64,000 bases of DNA, taken from positions 1,178,001-1,242,000 of the forward strand of contig JADJRH010000011.1 in the NCBI GenBank assembly GCA_016712345.1. The letters run 5' to 3'. Origin of the DNA: Polyangiaceae bacterium. GTDB taxonomy: Bacteria > Myxococcota_A > Polyangia > Polyangiales > Polyangiaceae. This document shows positions 61,819 through 64,000 of the stretch, one piece after another. The notes under the pieces were generated by a model, which saw nothing but the letters and a program-made list of their open reading frames with translations, was not told where the DNA came from and ran no database searches. Numbering within the stretch: position 1 is the first letter of the stretch; every line of letters begins with the position of its first letter. A program made the position numbers and the translations under genes.

Positions 61819-62819
61819 ATGCGGCGATTGTGGCGGCTGTTCACGGGGAAAAAGCGCCTGAAAAAGAGTCCACTGCCAGTGCAGCGGAGGAGGCAAAACA
61901 GGACGGCGGCGGCGCAGCCGTGAGGGAGTCGCGGGGAGCCAAAGAAGCGGATGATTTTTTTGCCGACGCCGACGAGTTGGGGGCGCATGCATCGGGGACA
62001 GACTTGGTACGGACGCTGTCGTCCATGGTCAAGGCCGACTTGTCAGCCGCGCACGCCGATGGGGTGATCCGGGCGTTTGCTCAGGCCAAAGGGAAAGATC
62101 GTCACGAGCTTCGAACGGCGCTTGCCAAGGTGCTTTCCGACCCTGAAATATCGAGTTGGATTGATGCAAGTCCATCGCGCGTGGCGCTTGCCAACGAGCT
62201 TGTAAAACGCGTTGCCCCAACTGACCCTTCCATTGCTGAAAATCGTGAAGTCAACAAGGTGGTAGATTCGTTCGCCGAGTTTGACAAGTACAAATACCAT
62301 GTGATTGTTGTGACCGGGTACACACCGCCGGACGCAACAACGGCAACGCCGGATGTACACCCGGTGGGTATGGCGCGGTTGAGGGATGCATTTGACGCAT
62401 GGAAGCGAGGGGATGCTCCCTTTATCCTGCTCAGCGGTGGCAATGTGTACCCACCTGGAACGCCTTATTATGAAGCGATTCAAATGAAAAAAGAGCTGGT
62501 GCAAATGGGGGTTCCGGCAGATCGAATTATTGTGGATGCCCGCGCGCGCCACTCCACAACCAACCTACGCAACGCCGGCAGGTACATGTTTGCACACGGG
62601 ATGACAAAGGCCTTGGTGGCGTCGAGAGGCGGCGGAGCCGGACCATTTGACCAGACGTTTTATTTTGCGCACCAGGGGCTTTCGAGCTTTGACGGCCGGT
62701 GTGAACGTGAACTTGGGTATGTGGTGGGTACACTCACCGACGCTGGCAATTCAATGGTTGAATTTCAGCCTTCCGCCAACGTGGGTAGGTTCAATTACAA
62801 AGACCCGCTCGACCCATAG
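61713..62819 (+). CDS. YdcF/SanA/DUF218-type membrane or exported protein
   Basis: About 368 residues if started at the TTG at 61713 (LSGYRKLLLGTAIG). A hydrophobic segment ending in QTAHA could be a signal peptide or, if the gene is fused to the upstream frame, an internal membrane helix. Then an acidic stretch of about 170 residues, followed by a DUF218 fold: YHVIVVTGYTPPDATTATPD, GDAPFILLSGGNVYPPGTPY, MKKELVQMGVPADRIIVDAR and ARHSTTNLRNAGRYMFAHGM. DUF218 proteins (YdcF, SanA, ElyC) act in the envelope, with no agreed chemistry. No Shine-Dalgarno precedes the TTG, which favours fusion with the upstream frame. The gene ends just before repeat sequence. Confidence 0.65.
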   Translation: MSGYRKLLLGTAIGAMLLGPVALQTAHADVGTPDLNAAIVAAVHGEKAPEKESTASAAEEAKQDGGGAAVRESRGAKEADDFFADADELGAHASGTDLVRTLSSMVKADLSAAHADGVIRAFAQAKGKDRHELRTALAKVLSDPEISSWIDASPSRVALANELVKRVAPTDPSIAENREVNKVVDSFAEFDKYKYHVIVVTGYTPPDATTATPDVHPVGMARLRDAFDAWKRGDAPFILLSGGNVYPPGTPYYEAIQMKKELVQMGVPADRIIVDARARHSTTNLRNAGRYMFAHGMTKALVASRGGGAGPFDQTFYFAHQGLSSFDGRCERELGYVVGTLTDAGNSMVEFQPSANVGRFNYKDPLDP

Positions 62820-62829
62820 CCCCTCACGT

Positions 62830-62882
62830 ATCTGGGGTCGCCCCGCAACGACCTGACACGCCACGCGACCTGAAACGCCCAT
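62830..62882. repeat. Short dispersed-repeat fragment
   Basis: GTCGCCCCGCAACGACCTGA and CGCGACCTGAAACGCCC match the left-arm blocks at 49.89 and 52.83 kb and lead into copy 2 of the 321-bp unit. Confidence 0.6.
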
Positions 62883-63203
62883 TTCAACACGGAGTTCCCC
62901 AGCGGCGCATGCGCCTCATTCGAACGGCGAGTAACTCGTTGCGGTTGAGTTGTCGATGCAGCAGAAAAGAGCCCGTTCTGGGAGGCCCGGCGACTTGAGA
63001 TGTCCATCACGTCGCCATCCACCGGTCTCGCCGGTCTCTCGTTTTCGTCGTGGCTGCGCTCGCCACAGAACTCCATCTGGAGAACCCGACGCGCCACGCT
63101 GTTCGCTTTTCCGCTTGGCGACGGGCAAGGGTGTCCCAAACGTCTCGACAAGACTGGATCCGTGCCTTGCAGAACGTCCCGCTAAAGGGAAGTTACCTAG
63201 GAG
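62883..63203. repeat. 321-bp direct repeat, copy 2
   Basis: Same unit as 52878-53198, offset 10,005 bp. Differences: C for T after GGGAGG, A for G in CAGAACG, and C for T in GTCCCGC. Same orientation as copy 1. Confidence 0.85.
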
Positions 63204-63206
63204 TCT

Positions 63207-63242
63207 CGGAGGACACAGAGGAACACACCTCCGTGTCCTCCG
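63207..63242. repeat. Compact CTCCGTG hairpin
   Basis: CGGAGGACACAGAGG (63207-63221) and CCTCCGTGTCCTCCG (63228-63242) pair with a single mismatch around a 6-nt loop. It is a short version of the heptad arms at 49.9 and 53.2 kb and lies between convergent genes. GTGCCTCCGTGTTTGATACG and CAGGTCGTCGCGAGGCG follow to the end of the last gene. Confidence 0.6.
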
Positions 63243-63266
63243 TGCCTCCGTGTTTGATACGACGGG

Positions 63267-64000
63267 TCAGATGCCCCGACGGTACAGGTCGTCGCGAGGC
63301 GCTTCAGTTACATCCTTCACGCGAAAAACAACAATCCCAGCGCCGGTATCCACTCCAAAAAACACCACCCCTTGGGGTGAAACAATCCAAAACGTGAGTT
63401 TGGAAGCTTCCACATCCAACGGTGTAAAGGTGACCTTCCCATTGTCAGGCACGTGAGCGAGGGTGACCTTCCCGTTGATTGCCACCGCCGCGTGAAGGGC
63501 GTGTACACTCACGGCGGTTCGAAGGACGGTGCCGCCCAGGACAATCCGATCGCCAGCGGCGCCCTCGGCGTACCGAACAAGACCTCCTGTCTTGTCTGCA
63601 AACACCTTGTTTTGCAGTCGCGCCGAAATGGGAGGAGCCATACCGATGTGATGGAAGGTTTCAAACGCTTCGCGTTCTTCTGCGGATGGTGAAATGGCCG
63701 TGAGGGTCACATCCGGTGAAGGAGCAGCGGACCACGAGGCGGTGATTTTTCGCGCGGTTTCTACGTCGGAAGGGGTAGGTGCCGCAGCTTGGGGAAGAAC
63801 ATCGCCCGCCAATGTTCGGCGCTGGAGGATCGCTCCGGTTTTCCAAACCAAGGCGTTGTCAACGATGGCCGCCGGTGATTCACGCAGGAGCATGGAGATC
63901 GGCGCGCGTGAGCCATTTTCAAGCCGGACGACCTCGGTGCCGTCGAGCGCAAAGACAGCGGTATCGGTACACACAGGCCGGCGAAGGGCCACGGTGTTGG
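63267..64000 (-). CDS. Unknown beta-rich protein (cut by right edge)
   Basis: At least 244 residues; the frame is open to the right edge, so the N-terminus is missing. The sequence alternates short strands (TAVFALDGTEVVRLENGSRA, then AAIVDNALVWKTGAILQRR, GGLVRYAEGAAGDRIVLGGT, GKVTLAHVPDNGKVTFTPLD, LTFWIVSPQGVVFFGVDTGA), as in a beta-propeller or quinoprotein-like domain. No catalytic motif, signal or membrane helix is in the visible part. It converges on the DUF218 gene, with 447 bp of repeat sequence between. Confidence 0.6.
   Translation of the reverse strand, partial: NTVALRRPVCTDTAVFALDGTEVVRLENGSRAPISMLLRESPAAIVDNALVWKTGAILQRRTLAGDVLPQAAAPTPSDVETARKITASWSAAPSPDVTLTAISPSAEEREAFETFHHIGMAPPISARLQNKVFADKTGGLVRYAEGAAGDRIVLGGTVLRTAVSVHALHAAVAINGKVTLAHVPDNGKVTFTPLDVEASKLTFWIVSPQGVVFFGVDTGAGIVVFRVKDVTEAPRDDLYRRGI

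Overview
The window looks like a chromosome segment of a myxobacterium-like member of Myxococcota, probably Polyangia. The reasons are the many lipoproteins with Gly/Ser/Thr linkers after the lipobox, a thrombospondin-repeat surface protein with a MYXO-CTERM-like tail, two transmembrane Ser/Thr kinases of the myxobacterial type, an FHA/sigma-54 activator and a type VI secretion effector cassette. The base composition looks lower in GC than that of cultured Polyangia. Genus is not decidable from what I can see.

Left half (1-46 kb): a core region with housekeeping genes scattered among cell-envelope genes. Housekeeping: pruA, bamA divergent from a parC-parE topoisomerase IV operon, nitrilase, Nudix-ligA operon, dnaG-rpoD operon, atpD-atpC. 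Envelope and signalling: a beta-propeller lipoprotein, two kinase loci (19.4-21.2 kb; 34.8-38.7 kb as a kinase/TPR/lipoprotein operon), a hybrid histidine kinase, a vWA lipoprotein, a DUF3089 lipoprotein, a carboxypeptidase-regulatory/PDZ protein, and a protein with ten 43-residue cysteine-rich repeats. Convergent gene pairs are commonly separated by long perfect stem-loops, two of which include the stop codon. dnaG carries a one-base disruption in a T run inside its zinc-finger coding sequence.

Right part (46.4-64 kb): accessory in character. It holds a pair of radical SAM genes (SPASM type, then a cobalamin-binding type fused to a PIMT-like methyltransferase), a four-gene type VI effector cassette (PAAR, FHA-DUF4123 adaptor, unknown, glucosaminidase), an NCS2-like permease divergent from an internally duplicated unknown protein, a carboxylesterase lipoprotein, a CHAT-domain protein, a helical protein overlapping a YdcF/DUF218-type gene, and an unknown protein cut by the right edge. 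The longer intergenic gaps here contain members of a dispersed repeat family built from CTCCGTG/CACGGAG heptads and CAGGTCGTTGCG arms, and a 321-bp unit occurs twice, 10,005 bp apart with three mismatches.

Three sequence-level signals cut across genes. First, at least eleven genes have a TAnnnT box 6-8 nt before the start codon, the arrangement of leaderless mRNAs; these boxes also settle several start codons. Second, the palindrome GTGTACAC occurs at least 18 times where about one is expected. Third, TCTACCC and GGGTACAC are dense in the right-hand third. No tRNA, rRNA, CRISPR array, transposase or replication origin was recognised. All calls come from reading the sequence; no database search was run.
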